From Clitopilus passeckerianus (Eukaryota; Basidiomycota; Agaricomycetes; Agaricales; Entolomataceae), in NCBI GenBank assembly GCA_944990035.1, contig CALYLX010000071.1, positions 310,001 to 374,000 of the forward strand: a stretch of 64,000 nucleotides of DNA, written 5' to 3'. The notes below the pieces were generated by a model, which saw nothing but the letters and a program-made list of their open reading frames with translations, was not told where the DNA came from and made no database searches. Numbering within the stretch: position 1 is the first letter of the stretch; each line of letters starts with the position of its first letter. Position numbers and translations under genes: made by a program. Positions 1 to 12,100 of this stretch are shown one piece after another.

Positions 1-1
1 C

Positions 2-304
2 TTCAACCCGGTTTGGGATGAGAAGCTCCGGATACCTTTCGATTGTGTGGGAGATATGCTGGATCTCGTCTTCGTACGGTTCGTTGTTCGCCAAGGTGGT
101 AAAGGTGACGGCGATCCGATTGCAGTCTACTGTGCTAGCTTAGGGAGCCTGGAGCATGGTAAGCAATAGCTTCAAGTTGAAAACCGGCGCAGAGCACTGA
201 TCAGTTTCACAGGCTATAGACATCTTCCACTGCATGATTCACAACTTTCAGAATATCTGTTTACAACACTGTTCGTCCGCATTAATATCACAAACAACCA
301 ATGA
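2..304 (+). CDS. Phosphoinositide phospholipase C, C-terminal end (partial)
   Basis: This is the 3' end of a gene entering from the left edge. Frame 2 reads FNPVWDEKL, then CVGDMLDLVFVRF, then SLGSLEHG. An intron (GTAAGC..CAG, about 159-212) follows, and the last exon reads YRHLPLHDSQL and ends ITNNQ-stop at 302-304. The pattern (NPxWDE, LxFVRFxV, SLGSLxxGYRHLPL) is the C2 domain that ends eukaryotic PI-specific phospholipase C, which cleaves PI(4,5)P2 to IP3 and diacylglycerol at the plasma membrane. The catalytic X/Y barrel lies outside the window, so activity cannot be judged here. The assignment to PI-PLC is recognition of a conserved C-terminus and I am fairly sure of it. Confidence 0.8.
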
Positions 305-454
305 ACTCTACTAAAGTACACAACATAATCATAATTGTAATAGTAAATTTTATTTTAAATAGCATCCGGTATTCCAAGTCCATGATTTGGTCTCATCAAG
401 TTTTCATGTTCAAGACACATCTGTCAAGCAATCTAGAGACAAATACATGATCCC

Positions 455-2438
455 TCATACAATCCTCGTCTTTCTTTGGCACACAAGACTTGATCGGGCG
501 AGCAGGAGGCTTACCCCACCCGCCAGCATAGTGGCACCGCAAAAGGTGATAGCTCGCCTGAAAAAACACATATAAGGACTCTATTGACACACAACCACTT
601 CAAAATCATGACATACCACCAAATAAACTTCGGGGTGAGCAATGCGCCGGCTATTGGAGTCGCTAAAGGTGTTATTAGAACACTCATCATTGCAAGACTC
701 CGAGAGCAGATTCCTCACCAAAAAGACCAATTATGCCGGTCATAGCAAAAGATACCCCTATACGGGCTCCCAGTTCACCGATGTTCCGAGCCATACCTGC
801 CAAGACTGGCGGGGTGAGGGAGATTGCTAATTGACGGTTAGCTGATGGACAGAACTGCTGTCGGGAATGCACTGACCTGCCCCTGAGATGAAACCAAAGA
901 TGGCGGCGAAAACGCCAAATCCAACGGCGTTCCGGATTCTGACCATACAGAACAAGAGAATGGCCATGCAAAAGGTGGAGAATGTGAGCATGTTTAGAGC
1001 GCCAACCCTGGGAGCGTAGTAGGTCGGGATTACCCTCCCAAAGATTGAGGCACCATTCAGGATAGGTAGCTGTACGTGATGGAGAAGATCAGGCGGGGTT
1101 CCATAATTAAATTTTACAAGGCACTCACGAAATAGAAGGCCAGGTCCGAGTTTACACCATGCTCGATAGCATCAAGCTGGAGGAAGAATGAGGGAAAGAA
1201 AATGCCGCAAACCACGAGGAAAGATCCCGTAGCAATCGCCATGTACGGCAGATCTCTCGCGAACTCAATGAGCTTGACAGAGTCCCCTTGGTTGCTGGGC
1301 GGAAGCTTCGTCCTCATAATCAGATTTGCCACCAGCATAAGGACCGTGTTGAGCGCTGCGCTTATACGCACTCCGTTATGGAACCCGATTGAGCCGTGGA
1401 ATAGCTGGTTCAGCAATATTGGATGGGTGACGGCGCCTAGTCCCTGGGTTAGAGCTGGGCATCAGAGCCAAGCTAGAGCCGTCGTACCTAGAGCTACACC
1501 ACATGCAACGACGCCCATAGCGGACGGTCGATTCTTTTGAAAGAAGTGTGAGACCACAGACACGCCTAGCAGGTAGACGAGTCAGTCAAATGAGTTCTCT
1601 CCCGGTAATGAAGACCCACTTGGAATAAATACGATGCCAGAGGCGAGGCCCCCACCAAGTCCTTGGCTTAGAAAGACCTGTAGTAGCATGAGCCCTGTCA
1701 TAGAAACCATATCGTTTTGACGACGAACCTGGTAGTACTGGTTCTCTTTTGACAGGGATAGCATGAAGACTAGCATAAAATCAGGAAATGTCGTCATGGG
1801 CTCGGCTAAACCAACGTACAGGAAAATGAATGCAATAAAGCACCGCTGATCATAAGGTGGTGACTGAAGGGAATCAGCCATATTTTTCAAAAAACCCGAA
1901 AAAAAGGGATCCTTACAAGTAGCCTTTATCAAACATTCTTCCACTAAAGATGCCGCAGCCGAAGATCAAGAAGATTTGAGTCCCTCCAATCCAACTATGT
2001 CAAAGCATTAGCAGTATGGCCGACGCATTCGTTGGATGCTACGCACCCAATATCACTTGGGTTGTATGTCTTCAGATACTCCCGGACGTAAAAGTCCTGA
2101 TAAACACCGAACGCATTTGTGTAACTATTTCGTCGTGGGTAAGGCGACCTTGTAGTTGGAGAGGAACGCTCGAAGATTCTACTCACCCAAATGTGCAGAA
2201 TTGCATTAAGAAACTGCAACGAGGGTCAATGATCATCTCGTCGAAGAAGAGGATGAATAAAGGCAATTCGAACTTACGCCCCGAACAAAGTTAACCATGC
2301 CTGAAGACCCCCTTCAGGGAAGACCATCCCTCCTGACACCTCCCGGTCGACGCCATTCCGCTTTTCAATGTCTTGAGGCTCAGCCTCAAGGCCACTGTGA
2401 CCTAGTGTTGACCCTTCCGTCTTCTCCGATAGAGACAT
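455..2438 (-). CDS. MFS permease, monocarboxylate transporter (MCT) type
   Basis: A 12-TM major facilitator of the fungal monocarboxylate-permease family, split into about eight exons. The start at 2438 (MSLSEKTEG) is followed by a short acidic cytosolic tail and the MCT signature FPEGGLQAW (about 2297-2330). Later exons read GSIGFHNGVRIS, LPYMAIATGSF, IGELGARIGVSFAMTG and TPIAGALLTPKFIWW. The last exon (about 455-555) ends QRKTRIV-stop. Apparent breaks in the frame at about 1515-1610 and 560-600 are resolved by ordinary introns, so the gene looks intact. It is in tandem with a second permease of the same family upstream. Substrate is unknown; relatives carry monocarboxylates, riboflavin or unidentified solutes at the plasma membrane. 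Confidence 0.82.
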
Positions 2439-2982
2439 CGTCGAAGGAGGAAGTTAGAAGTCTTGAGCCAAGGCAGGGCGTCGAATACTCCGATGTGAAC
2501 TCAAGCAGGCATGCTTAAGCAATAATGGCAATTTTACTCGTCGCACGATCTCCCCTATCAGAAGCGCTGTCAAAACAAACTTTTGCACATTGACTCGGGT
2601 GAGCAGACAGAGGTATCAGCTGACCAAAAGCCGACTTCGGAGAGCTTTATTTTTGGCCCGAAGACACAGAGCAAAGCGCAAGTGCCGTTAACTCGAGGCT
2701 AATGCCTAAAGTCTATCATTTTGTCACATTGCATGAACTTTGACCCCAGAATTGTGGATTCACTGAGCATTCGGATTGAAGCTGAAGAGCTTCGCAAGGG
2801 TGGTCCAAGAGCGGTTGAACACCGGGCTAACTGCTATCAGGGTCAGGCAAACACGTTCAAACAGGAGTGTGACCGTCGTCCGAGGACATCCGTTGTAAAC
2901 GTGTTTTGAATTGAATTGATAGCAACCAGGCGAGGTACCTCCAAGGGGCATCCATTGATACATTTAAAAAGCCAAAATAATG
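2439..2982. other. Intergenic region between the two MFS genes
   Basis: This is the promoter side of the 455-2438 permease and the 3' side of the next one. Short open frames here have no recognisable protein and look like chance. I see no repeat or RNA gene. Confidence 0.5.
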
Positions 2983-5220
2983 CTACACAATCTGCGTTTT
3001 TCGTCCCTTGACGAGAAGATACCGAGCCATAGTATATGCCACCACACAGACAGCAACAGCAGTCTAAACTGATACTTAGCTGCAAGCTCTACAAAGGTCA
3101 GTCAAAGTAACGTACCCCAGAAAAAACAATCGGTCGCCTGATCAGAAAATCGCTGTCAGACCCAGGAAATCAATGTATAGATGTTGTCTTACCACCAGTA
3201 ATAGTTGTGTGTCAAAAGAGCGCCAGCTATTGGGGTAGCTGGAAGAAAAGCATTCATCCGTGGCCCTCAGTGAACATTCCTGCGGCAGAAGCATGAGGCA
3301 TACCAACTAAGCCGCAAGCACCTGAGGTACAGGTTAGCAAGGAGGAATGACCACAACGACTTGTCCAATCACCTGACAAGGCAAACGACAGACCTGTTCT
3401 TGATCCTATTTCGTCGACGTCTCGTGCAAGCGAGGCTGTTTAGACCAGTGAGTATACCTCGATATGGAGTAGACCTGGTTCACCGTACCCAAGACGGAAG
3501 GCGTGAGTGTGGTGCCTTAGATAAACATGCATTAGAATCAGTTCGCTCATGCCATAGGAGCGTAAATGCTTACTGGCGCCCGCAAAGATCCCATAAGTTA
3601 CCGCAAATCCAATCATACATGGAACGCTACGCATCCCGAGCAACGAGAATAAGAAAGTCGCCATGACGAATTCGACGAGTATCAGTAGATTTAGAACCCC
3701 AGCTTTCTCGGAAACCAGAGCTGGAAGAATCCGACCGACGACGGAGGCGCCGTTCATTATAGATATCTAGTGGTGGTCATGGGTATATGTATGAAGGCTG
3801 GGCGCAAAAAGTTTCATACACTATAGGACGCGAATTTTGCATCCCCAATAGCCTTGATGCTGAAAAGTTGCAGAAAAAATACAGGAAAGGAGAATCCGAA
3901 AATGTTCAGAATGCCCCTAGGAATGGAACGTCAGCCCTCCTGCTACGGAACGCCCAGGATGGAGACATACCCAAGGAGCACAAATACATAAGGTATATCT
4001 CGTGAAAACTCGGCAATAGGTATTCTTAGCCCCTTGGTATCCTGAATGGGCGGGAGCCGAGTCTTCATCATGAAGTTGGCGATGAGAATTAGAGAGGAGT
4101 TAAGCGCCGCAGCAACGCGAACAGTATTGGCAAACCCGAGGGAAGAGAGGAGGTGGTTGAGCATGATTGGATGGACGACGGCACCTGTGGGTGGGTCAGC
4201 GATCAGTCGATGTTAGGAGATATGAGCGAAATAAGACGAACCGATGGCGGTCCCGGAGACTACGCAACCAATGGCAAGGGGACGTCTACGCTTGAAGTAG
4301 TGAGAGAGAACGGCGATACCTGTAGTTCGTGATTAGAATGCAGGGGAAGGCAATTTTTGAGTTATGAACGTACTAGGGGTGTACATTAGGCCGACTGCGA
4401 GACCTCCACCTAGGCCTTGAGCCAGAAAGGCTTGATAATATTGATTGGGTTTAGCCAACGAGAGCATGAAGTCTGGTCTATCCTGTCAGAAAGTTGGGAG
4501 CGCGAAGAACCACCCTAAGGGACCCACAAGAAAATGTGTGTAGTAGACCGCCAGCGATCATGAGGTGATGGCTAGTGAAAATCTCAAGTTCCAGATGAGG
4601 AGTTTAGATTAAATACGACCTACAAGTAACCTTTATCAAACGCTCTGCCTGTGACGATGCCACTGCTTAGGATCAGGAAGATCTCGATGCTGCCGATCCA
4701 TCTGTAGATGGTCGTTAATATTTCCATTTCATGAAGGTATCCTGTACTCACCCAATGTCGCTTGCGGAATAATCAGTGAGAAACTCTCGAGAGTAGAAGT
4801 CTACACATATTCGTGAGTAGTTCTTAGGAGGGTCTAGGAGTGATCGGACTGCATAATGTAAGAGGTTAGTTTAATTCGAGAAGCCCTGATAAGTTTGACA
4901 AACCCTTGGTAGACGCCGAATGCGTTTGTATATCTGTAGAAACCTTTCAGTCGAGGGTTCAACTCTCCAGAAACGCCGTCATGTACCCAAAGGAGCCATA
5001 TTGCAGCAAGAACCTGGATAGAAATTCAATCATACTTTTTCTTGTGGAAGCGAGCAACAAGAACCAATACGAACGCGCCGGCAACGGTAACCCAAGCTCG
5101 TGTTCCACCTTCAGGAAAGATTTCGTCCGCTGAATCAGGTTCTTCCTTACCACATTCCAAGACGACCACCTTCCCAGATTGAGTAGCCTCCTTTTCATCT
5201 AAGCAGGTGTGTTCTGACAT
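2983..5220 (-). CDS. MFS permease, monocarboxylate transporter type (second copy)
   Basis: Paralogue of the downstream permease, same strand. The start at 5220 (MSEHTCLDEK) gives a charged N-terminal tail, then the MCT signature FPEGGTRAWVTVAGA. Middle exons read GFANTVRVAAALNSS, FSRDIPYVFVLLG and VGRILPALVSEKAGVLNLL. The penultimate exon reads TPIAGALLTHNYYW. After an intron (about 3036-3087, ending CAGTTTAG) the last exon gives VAYTMARYLLVKGRKTQIV-stop, the same basic KTQIV/KTRIV tail as its neighbour. The tail similarity supports tandem duplication. Twelve TM segments are expected; substrate is unknown. Confidence 0.8.
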
Positions 5221-6108
5221 TGCCGACCCGAGCAGACCAAGGCACCAAATCTTCTATGTTCCAAGCTGCAAAGAATATCCAGAGCCACAAGTAAGGAACT
5301 TGTACAAAGGCAAAGAGAGAAAGGAGGAGAGAGAACGAAAGAAAGCAAGACTATTATACAGAATGCCTTCGTCTCACGCCGCCACATGAGCGAAGTATCT
5401 TAATGTACATGTTAAGGGCCGTCGCCGAGTACAGCTGGGGACGAACAGCAAATTCACAGATCTGATGACAGCCACCTTCCTAAAAAGTAGTGGCGACTCT
5501 CAAGTCAATATCGCGTGGTCCTGTTTGGATTGTTTGGATTGAAGGCTGCTGCGGCTCCAAGCGGACTTTAACGGCCCGTTCTGACGGTCAGTATTCCGGG
5601 ACGCGTGGCGCAAGTTTAACACCGCGCCGTAGGCGTGGCTTCGAACCACATTAGCGACCAGTTCACAGTTTTCTAAGTTAGGTGGAGAGACTCGCAAGCC
5701 CAGCTGTCGTCACGATCATGCAAAGTCTGATCCGGAATTGAAAAAATGATCAGGGCCAGGCACTCAGGGTTGGGAAGACAGATTTCGTTATGTGCCCCGG
5801 CAATTCATGTAAGGCTTTTCACGCATTCCATCGGGACATGAGCACCGAGGTGACTGATCAGCTGAAATGTCATTTATATTCCCTCAAGGCAATTTCCCAA
5901 GCACGAAGCACACGACAATAATCTGTGAGGAAATTTTCATGTCGTTCACATTCAGTTGTAGTTGCAACCAAGAAATTCAAGAATATCTCTATTCGATGAT
6001 ACTTATACGAGTCCACCACCCTGCAGGTTGTTGATCAATTATCGACATGGAATAGATAGCCAGAATAAACCTACAGTCCTATGCACAAAGCGCCGTCGGA
6101 GATTCACG
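5221..6108. other. Intergenic region upstream of the second MFS gene
   Basis: About 0.9 kb between an MFS promoter and the 3' end of the lipase-like gene. Only short frames of unconvincing composition are present. A tRNA-like T-arm at about 5635 was considered and rejected. No repeat structure was seen. Confidence 0.5.
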
Positions 6109-7623
6109 TCAACCCCTTGCCTTAACCTCCTCACACCAATCCATCACTCTCTGACCAACTCTCTCCACCAACCCTTCATACTCCAAATTCTGGTTCTTGA
6201 TGAACAGCCCACAATGCGCTGCAACCTCATCGTTCACACCCCCGATGGTGACCTTATCCCATTTCTGCATACCGCCTAGGAAGTCACCAAGCCCATTAGG
6301 AAGGACAACGAAGTGGCGCCCGGACTTGGGTTTCTTCTTCTTCCTCTTCTTCTCCTTGTCTTTAGATTTCTTCTCTTTGTTCTTGTCTTCTGATTTGACC
6401 TCGTGATCTTCTCCGTCAAGTTGGTCACCCTCTGCACCCGGCTCAACTGGCTCAACGCCATCATCCTTCTGCTCCCGCTCCCTATCCTGCTCGTGATCGC
6501 TCTCCTTCTTTACTAGCGTCTCTGTCCAGTAATTGCACCACAATCCGTTCCACGCGACCAGCTTCGCGTACCGGTCCTTCAACCCGCTCGGATCGAACAT
6601 ACAGGAGCCAAACTGGAACCGTTCCGTGACCCATCGTTTGCTCGCGCCGTAGGGGTCGTCTGCGTGTTTGCGAGCCCAGCGAACGATTGGATCGTTGGAG
6701 TATGTGGCGAGGAATGTTTGGGCTTTAGCAAAAAAGGAGCGGTTGGGTTGAGGTGAGGGAATGGGCGATGGAGGCGCGAGAGAGGGCGAAGAAGTTATTG
6801 ACGGGGACGGGGTCGGGGAGGGAGGAATGGAGAGTGTAGAATGACTCGATAACTGGGACTGTGAAGCAGACCCAGCGTGCAGGTTATCTATTTTGTTGCC
6901 TCAGGTGTCAGCATTGACTTGACACGAGCAATTGAACACTATACCTTCGTATCTCTGCTTGAACGCATCCCAATCGTCCGTGACCCTCTCATCGACCATC
7001 TTCACCTTCTCCTTATTATTGAGCTCCTTCTCGCTCTTCGTGTCCTTATTATTCTCATGATCCGGGAACAGGGATGCAATCCCACTGATCACAACGTGCG
7101 GGTGCATCCCGAGGTATGGGGTATCAAATGCTATGACGCCAACGATGCGATTGGGCTTGGTTCCGGGGTATCCACTTGGGTTGTTCTTGCTATCCATGGC
7201 TGCATCAGCGGCGAGGAGGCCGCCCATCGAATGGCCTAGTAGAATGACAGGCCCGGGGGGTTGGGTAGCGAGCCTGAGGATTGTTAGATGGAAGAACCCG
7301 GAGCAGGGGAGGTTGGACGTACCATTCCAGAAAGTTCTTCGCTGCGTGCGATATTGGCTTAACGCTCTTATAGGTGGGGTATATACTGGTCTGCACAGTT
7401 ATTCCAGAGCTTGCGGGTATAGTTGATTGGAGATGTGTTTGCAAATCCGTTGGGAATCCCTAGCAGAGCAGGATCAGTTTCTTAGAGAGTAGGTCGCTCA
7501 CTGAAGCTATACCTGGAAGGTGGTGTGATCACCTAAATACCATGCCTTTCGTTAACCCGTGTTTATCAAGAGTACATACTACACACCTTGAAATCCGTGA
7601 ATGTACACTAGATGAAAGTGCAT
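6109..7623 (-). CDS. Alpha/beta hydrolase, lipase-like, with lysine-rich insertion
   Basis: Starting at 7623 the protein reads MHFHLVYIHGFQ, then (spliced) GDHTTFQ and GFPTDLQTHL, the N-terminal strand and oxyanion region of fungal DUF676-like alpha/beta hydrolases. The nucleophile elbow GHSMGG is at about 7215-7235, preceded by PPGPVILL. A conserved IAFDTPYLGMHP follows. The C-terminal exon (6109-6600) holds a strongly acidic then lysine-rich stretch (runs such as KKRKKKKPK), followed by GGVNDEVAAHCGLF, where the His is the probable catalytic base. It ends EEVKARG-stop. The start was chosen because an in-frame stop lies just upstream. The family includes lipases and acyl-transfer enzymes; the substrate is not known. 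The basic insertion could be a nuclear or ribosome-binding signal, which is inference. Confidence 0.75.
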
Positions 7624-8165
7624 GTGGTATAACTAAAGCAAGGAATGAACTCATGCAGGCTGAGCTCCATTGGCATGATGGGCCAAGGCACTGCGCAATG
7701 GATTCAAGCAGAGGCTGTGCTGTTCGCTTTGGACTTCCAAATTTGGGGCTGTGCTAAGCGCTCAGCTGATCTTGCAAGGAAACCGTCGTGAGGTCTTGGC
7801 CATTGACAGAGTGGGTGGAGGCCTCAAGGCTCAAGAGCTTTGCGGCTGCTCGTTGTAAAGACTCATATTTCAAACAAAAAAGACCTTCTGGAGACGAAGC
7901 TCCTGCTCTACGTGAGTGACTTAAGCAGCCCAGGTAGTACGAAGCCAACCGGAATGATATTGGATCGACAAAACAATGGGAGTGTCCAAAAGCTAATATA
8001 TACACAGTTTCTTGAATTTGTTTGGATGTTATATTGGTACAATGATTCATGAATTTATGCCGAAGGATGTGAAAGTTGGGCCTGAATGATGCCAACGTCA
8101 GTCCACAATTGTTCGAAAAAAGGGTTGATCCTACCTTGTGGATATTGAAGAGTCGACATTTGCCA
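7624..8165. other. Intergenic region, 3' UTR of the Stf2-like gene plus lipase promoter
   Basis: A 113-codon minus-strand frame at 7754-8095 shows no family resemblance and lies where the 3' UTR of the upstream minus-strand gene should be, so I do not call it a gene. Nothing else was seen. Confidence 0.45.
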
Positions 8166-8663
8166 TCATGGTGAAGCAGATACTGCAGAAGAAGAACGTG
8201 CGATGTCCGAGAGGTCGACGCCTGTAGAGCTCATCAGCCATCAAATCGGTGCTTAAGCCATGGAATCCCTTACTGCCGTTCTTGAAGACGTTCTTCCGGA
8301 GCTTCTTGTTGCTCGCTGCTTCCTCGTTGCTGAGAGAGCTGCTTGACCTTGCAACTGGAGGTTTGGTTTCGGCAGGAACTTCAAAGGAGATTGTCAGAAT
8401 GGTACCGAGATCGTGTGATGGCCTTCCCACTCACCCGAATCGCTAGGAGCAGGGCTCAGATCATTCGCCTTCAATGGATTGACCTCTTCCTCGTACTCTT
8501 CATCACGAAGAGCAGCATCCTCGAGATCACGCTCGTTAGCGAGACTGCCCCAATTGTGACCACCAGCACCGCCTTTGCGCAGTGACTTGTCAAGACCAGA
8601 CTTGGACTCTGATCGATCCCTGTTTGCAGCACGAGGGAATGTAGCACGAGCAGTGCGAGTCAT
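8166..8663 (-). CDS. Stf2-like small hydrophilic stress protein
   Basis: A small charged protein of about 130 residues in three exons. It opens MTRTARATFPRAANRD, then SGLDKSLRKGGAGGHNWGS, the GxGxxNWG core shared with yeast Stf2 and the HABP4/PAI-RBP1-like family. The second exon carries ASNKKLRKNVFKNG. An intron (GTAAGG..CAG, about 8221-8270) joins it to SVDLSDIARSSSAVSASP-stop, the conserved family C-terminus. Without that splice the frame would run on into unrelated residues, so the intron is well supported. Stf2 proteins are hydrophilins linked to desiccation tolerance and F1F0-ATPase regulation in yeast; the exact role here is inference. It is divergent from the inositol phosphatase gene, and its promoter holds a TATA box and heat-shock-like boxes. 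Confidence 0.75.
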
Positions 8664-8750
8664 GACTGATACTAGATACGAAGAGACGGCGAGAAGAGTT
8701 GTTGTTGTAATTGCGAAGAAGCCAATTGTCGGTCCCTTCTTATTCGCCGC

Positions 8751-8797
8751 CCTTATATAGTCCTTTCAAAGGCCCCACGCCCCTGTGTTTCCTGAAA
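8751..8797 (-). promoter_or_regulatory. TATA box, STRE-like and heat-shock-like elements of the Stf2-like gene
   Basis: On the minus strand CTATATAAGG (8751-8760) lies about 90 bp before the ATG at 8663, a good TATA position. AGGGG (8780-8784) matches the fungal stress-response element. TTTCCTGAAA (8788-8797) fits the heat-shock unit nTTCnnGAAn, and a looser run of TTC/GAG/TTC units lies at about 8823-8836. Sequence matches are seen; stress regulation is inferred. Confidence 0.5.
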
Positions 8798-9142
8798 GGA
8801 CAGCATCTGATCTGAATTCAAACCTTCCAGAGCCTTCTATTCTCACTCATACCACAATCGTTGTTTTTCTTGTCTTTTACTCGTTACAATGGTCTATTTC
8901 AGAAGCTTGCACAAGCCATCGATACTAGCCGTTGTCTAGATTATTCTACACGCCTCGAGTAAGCCTCGTTTATGGCAAGATAACCGAAATGCGGGGTATG
9001 GACACGTGAACGTCGTTATGACCTTTTTTGTTGTGCGTATGTTGATCGATGATCGCCACCTTACCCAGTTTGGTTCCATACTATCATCTCATACGTCGTC
9101 TGAACTCAGAAGACGCTCTGGCCTGTGAAGTCGACGTTCTCC

Positions 9143-12100
9143 ATGGAATTGGCCATTCAATCACTTCTACGGTCTACAGAGCAAGTAAGACTAACTCTCA
9201 ACACAAATCTAGTACGGGATGTCGATATTTCTGGGGACGGCAATGTTCCAGAAGCCATGGCATCTAGGTCTGCGGACGAGGCTCGACTTATAGCCATTAT
9301 CTCGCACAAGGACAATTGGAGTGGTGCAGACGAAGGAGGGTGTGTCCACTTCGCCGACGATCATTCTTCTTTAGTTCTTCGGATTCTTCTTCCGAGATCC
9401 GAATCCTTGCTGGGCAGGTGAACTGACTTTAGTCTGCAGCGTCTTTGTATACAAGCAACAAAACTCCTCGGATAACAATGGCCTTGATCTAGAAAGAGTA
9501 TACGAAATAGATGATACGTTTACCTTAAACATAGCTCAGAGTCAGCGAGCTCCTGGGGACGTCGCAAGAATGTCCATGCATGAAGCTGCACCGACTGGTC
9601 AGTTCTATCAAGGGTGCTACAAAATCTAACCGATCTGAATCACTAGTGCAGGGTTTATGTTCTCCTTGTCCTCTGGTAACTCCGGAGAGATGCATGTATC
9701 GAAACCTCCGATGTACTTTACAAGCGACATTGCAAGTCTTCGTAACTTCTCGAAGGCATGCAATGAGATTCGGAACACTTATGGTAAGCAGAGCTAACAA
9801 ACCTCTGAAATCGCTTATGAGAGTAATAACTCACCTGAGTCGACAGTGACAAAGCAGGCCGTGCAGGTCGCAGCCCAGATTACAGAGAAATTTAAATGGT
9901 TAGAACCATACGTCGCACAAAGCGAGGCGTTCAACGCCTGTAAGTTTCATCAACTCCTTCTCAACTTTTGGTAACAATTTATACTTTATAGTCAATACAG
10001 AGCCTCAAGACCTCCGCATCCTCAACCAACCACTTCACACCCGCCTCTCACCAGCAAGTGCAGGTCTACCAGGCGATGACCTAGCCGATCTACGACTAGT
10101 CCGGGACGACTGGATCAGAACAACATCGCACAAGCTCTCGACAACTGGGCACCAAACGTTGAAAATTCGCCTCGGGACCTTCAATGTTAACGATCAAATG
10201 CCGTCGCAGGACCTGTCTAGCTGGCTGCAGGGGAAAGTGCCGAACGAGTATGGGAAGGTGATGCCTCCCGTGAATAAGCTTTCCCCGTTACCCCTTGAAA
10301 GTATTCTCAGTGGCATGTCTCTGGAGAGCTCTGCTAGTAGCGACTCCGCCACGAAATCAGCATCGACCGAAGAAGAGGAGGACACGGATCCTGACCTTAT
10401 TGTTCTTGGATTTCAAGAACTAGACTTATCGACCGAGGCCTTGATATACTCATCGACTACAGTAAGAGAGGACGCGTGGACGGCCGCTGCGATTGCATCC
10501 CTCGGCGAGAAAGGTGGCGACTACAAGAAGGTAGGATGGTCGCTTCCAATATTTTGGCCTGTAGTGACTTTATGCATCCAGATTGCTTCTCGACAACTCG
10601 TAGGAACTCTAATGATTATCCTCGTAAAGGCATCTCTTTCCTCTTGTTTCTCCTGTATTCGTACGGCGGCGGCCGGTGTAGGAGTGCTAGGCGTCATGGT
10701 AAAGGATTCCTTCCTTCCTCTGGCTTACTCGTCTCAGGCTCAGTTCGTAGGGAAATAAAGGTGGTATCGCCGTACAGCTTACATATACACCTCCTGCTAC
10801 AGAAGAACACACTTCACCCGGGCCAACCACCATTGCTTTCGTCAATACCCACTTGGCTGCATTCGACGAGCAATACGAGAAACGAAACTCCGATTTCAGA
10901 GAGCTGGCGAAGCGATTGGTTCTTGTTGGACAACATGGAGACGCAGAAGCGAGGCACCCAAGCGTATTTGACGCTGACGTTCTGTTTTGGATGGTGGGTA
11001 GACGTTTTCCTACTCTCCTTCTCACTTCGTTGATTTGGTTTCCGGCCTCCAGGGAGGTACACTCCAAGTGACTTATATCGGAGACTCGCAGCCTCACAAG
11101 CATCAATGCAGATTTGAACTATCGTCTCGAAGTACCGGACGCAGACATACATGCAATATTGAGTGCCGACTATCTGGCTGGAAGGTTTGAGGTCTTACTG
11201 AAATACGATCAGGTACTAGTCGTCGGCTTCAAAATCTCCTTGTTCTCGTGGCTCATTCCGACTTTAGCTGAGACTCGCCAAGGTTCAAAAGAAAGCCTTT
11301 GAGAGTTTCCAAGAGCCTGCTATCAACTTTCTACCGTGGGTGTATGCGCTAGTAAATCCCGTTCTCGCACGTAATCAGCCGTTGCTTTAGAACATATCGC
11401 TTTTCCCCTGGGGTCGCCAGAGACGCTTTGGATTATGACATCAAGTAAGTGTCAGAGGTAGACCTGCTGAGAGGCGTCATTTACCTAAAGATTGAAAAGG
11501 CGGAAACCGGCTTGGACAGATCGCATTTTATACATGACCTCCCCTTCTGGACATGTTGAATCTACTTCGTATATCGGCCACCCGCACATCAGAATGAGCG
11601 ACCATAAACCCGTTTCTGCTGATTATCGCATTGGGGTGTGCTCTTACGTTCTCGAAACCCAATATGGAATTTGCTAACAATGACCAGGTCGACTTGTATG
11701 ATGTAGAATCTCAGAAAGAAGACGCCAAGCAACTTTATAAGAGTGTATATTCCCTGGATGACCCATCGGCCAAGAGAGAGCTTAAAATTCTTGGTAACAC
11801 CATGTTCGATTTTGGGGACATCTAGTAAGGTTTCTCAGTTACCACCGACTGTTCAGTGGCTGAGCGTCAATGGCTTGTAGTTACCAGCGTCAATCCGAAC
11901 GAACAATAGATGTCAAGAACACGGGAAAGGTCAGTTTTCTTGTCTGGTTCCGACTTGCTCTAGGCTCAACCAGATCCAGTCTCCTTGCGTTTATCGCTTC
12001 GTGGCTGCAGATGAGGACTCACGTATATGTGAGTTTGGTTTGCACTTATTTCAAAGGTGATACCTTGACACGTCAAGAAGTCCCGGATTGGCTACGCGCA

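Noticed and set aside
1500..1640. Apparent frame break in the first MFS gene
   Set aside because: An intron with GTGGGT donor and TGCTAG acceptor joins FIPS to VSVVSHFF in frame.
4940..4965. Box-B-like sequence GGGTTCAACTC
   Set aside because: It falls in the MFS coding region and has no partner box A or cloverleaf.
5630..5655. tRNA-like T-arm (GTGG-TTCGAAG-CCAC on the minus strand)
   Set aside because: No matching acceptor stem, D-arm or anticodon arm could be found at the right distance on either strand.
7754..8095. 113-codon minus-strand frame
   Set aside because: Lies in the expected 3' UTR of the Stf2-like gene, with no motif and unlikely composition.
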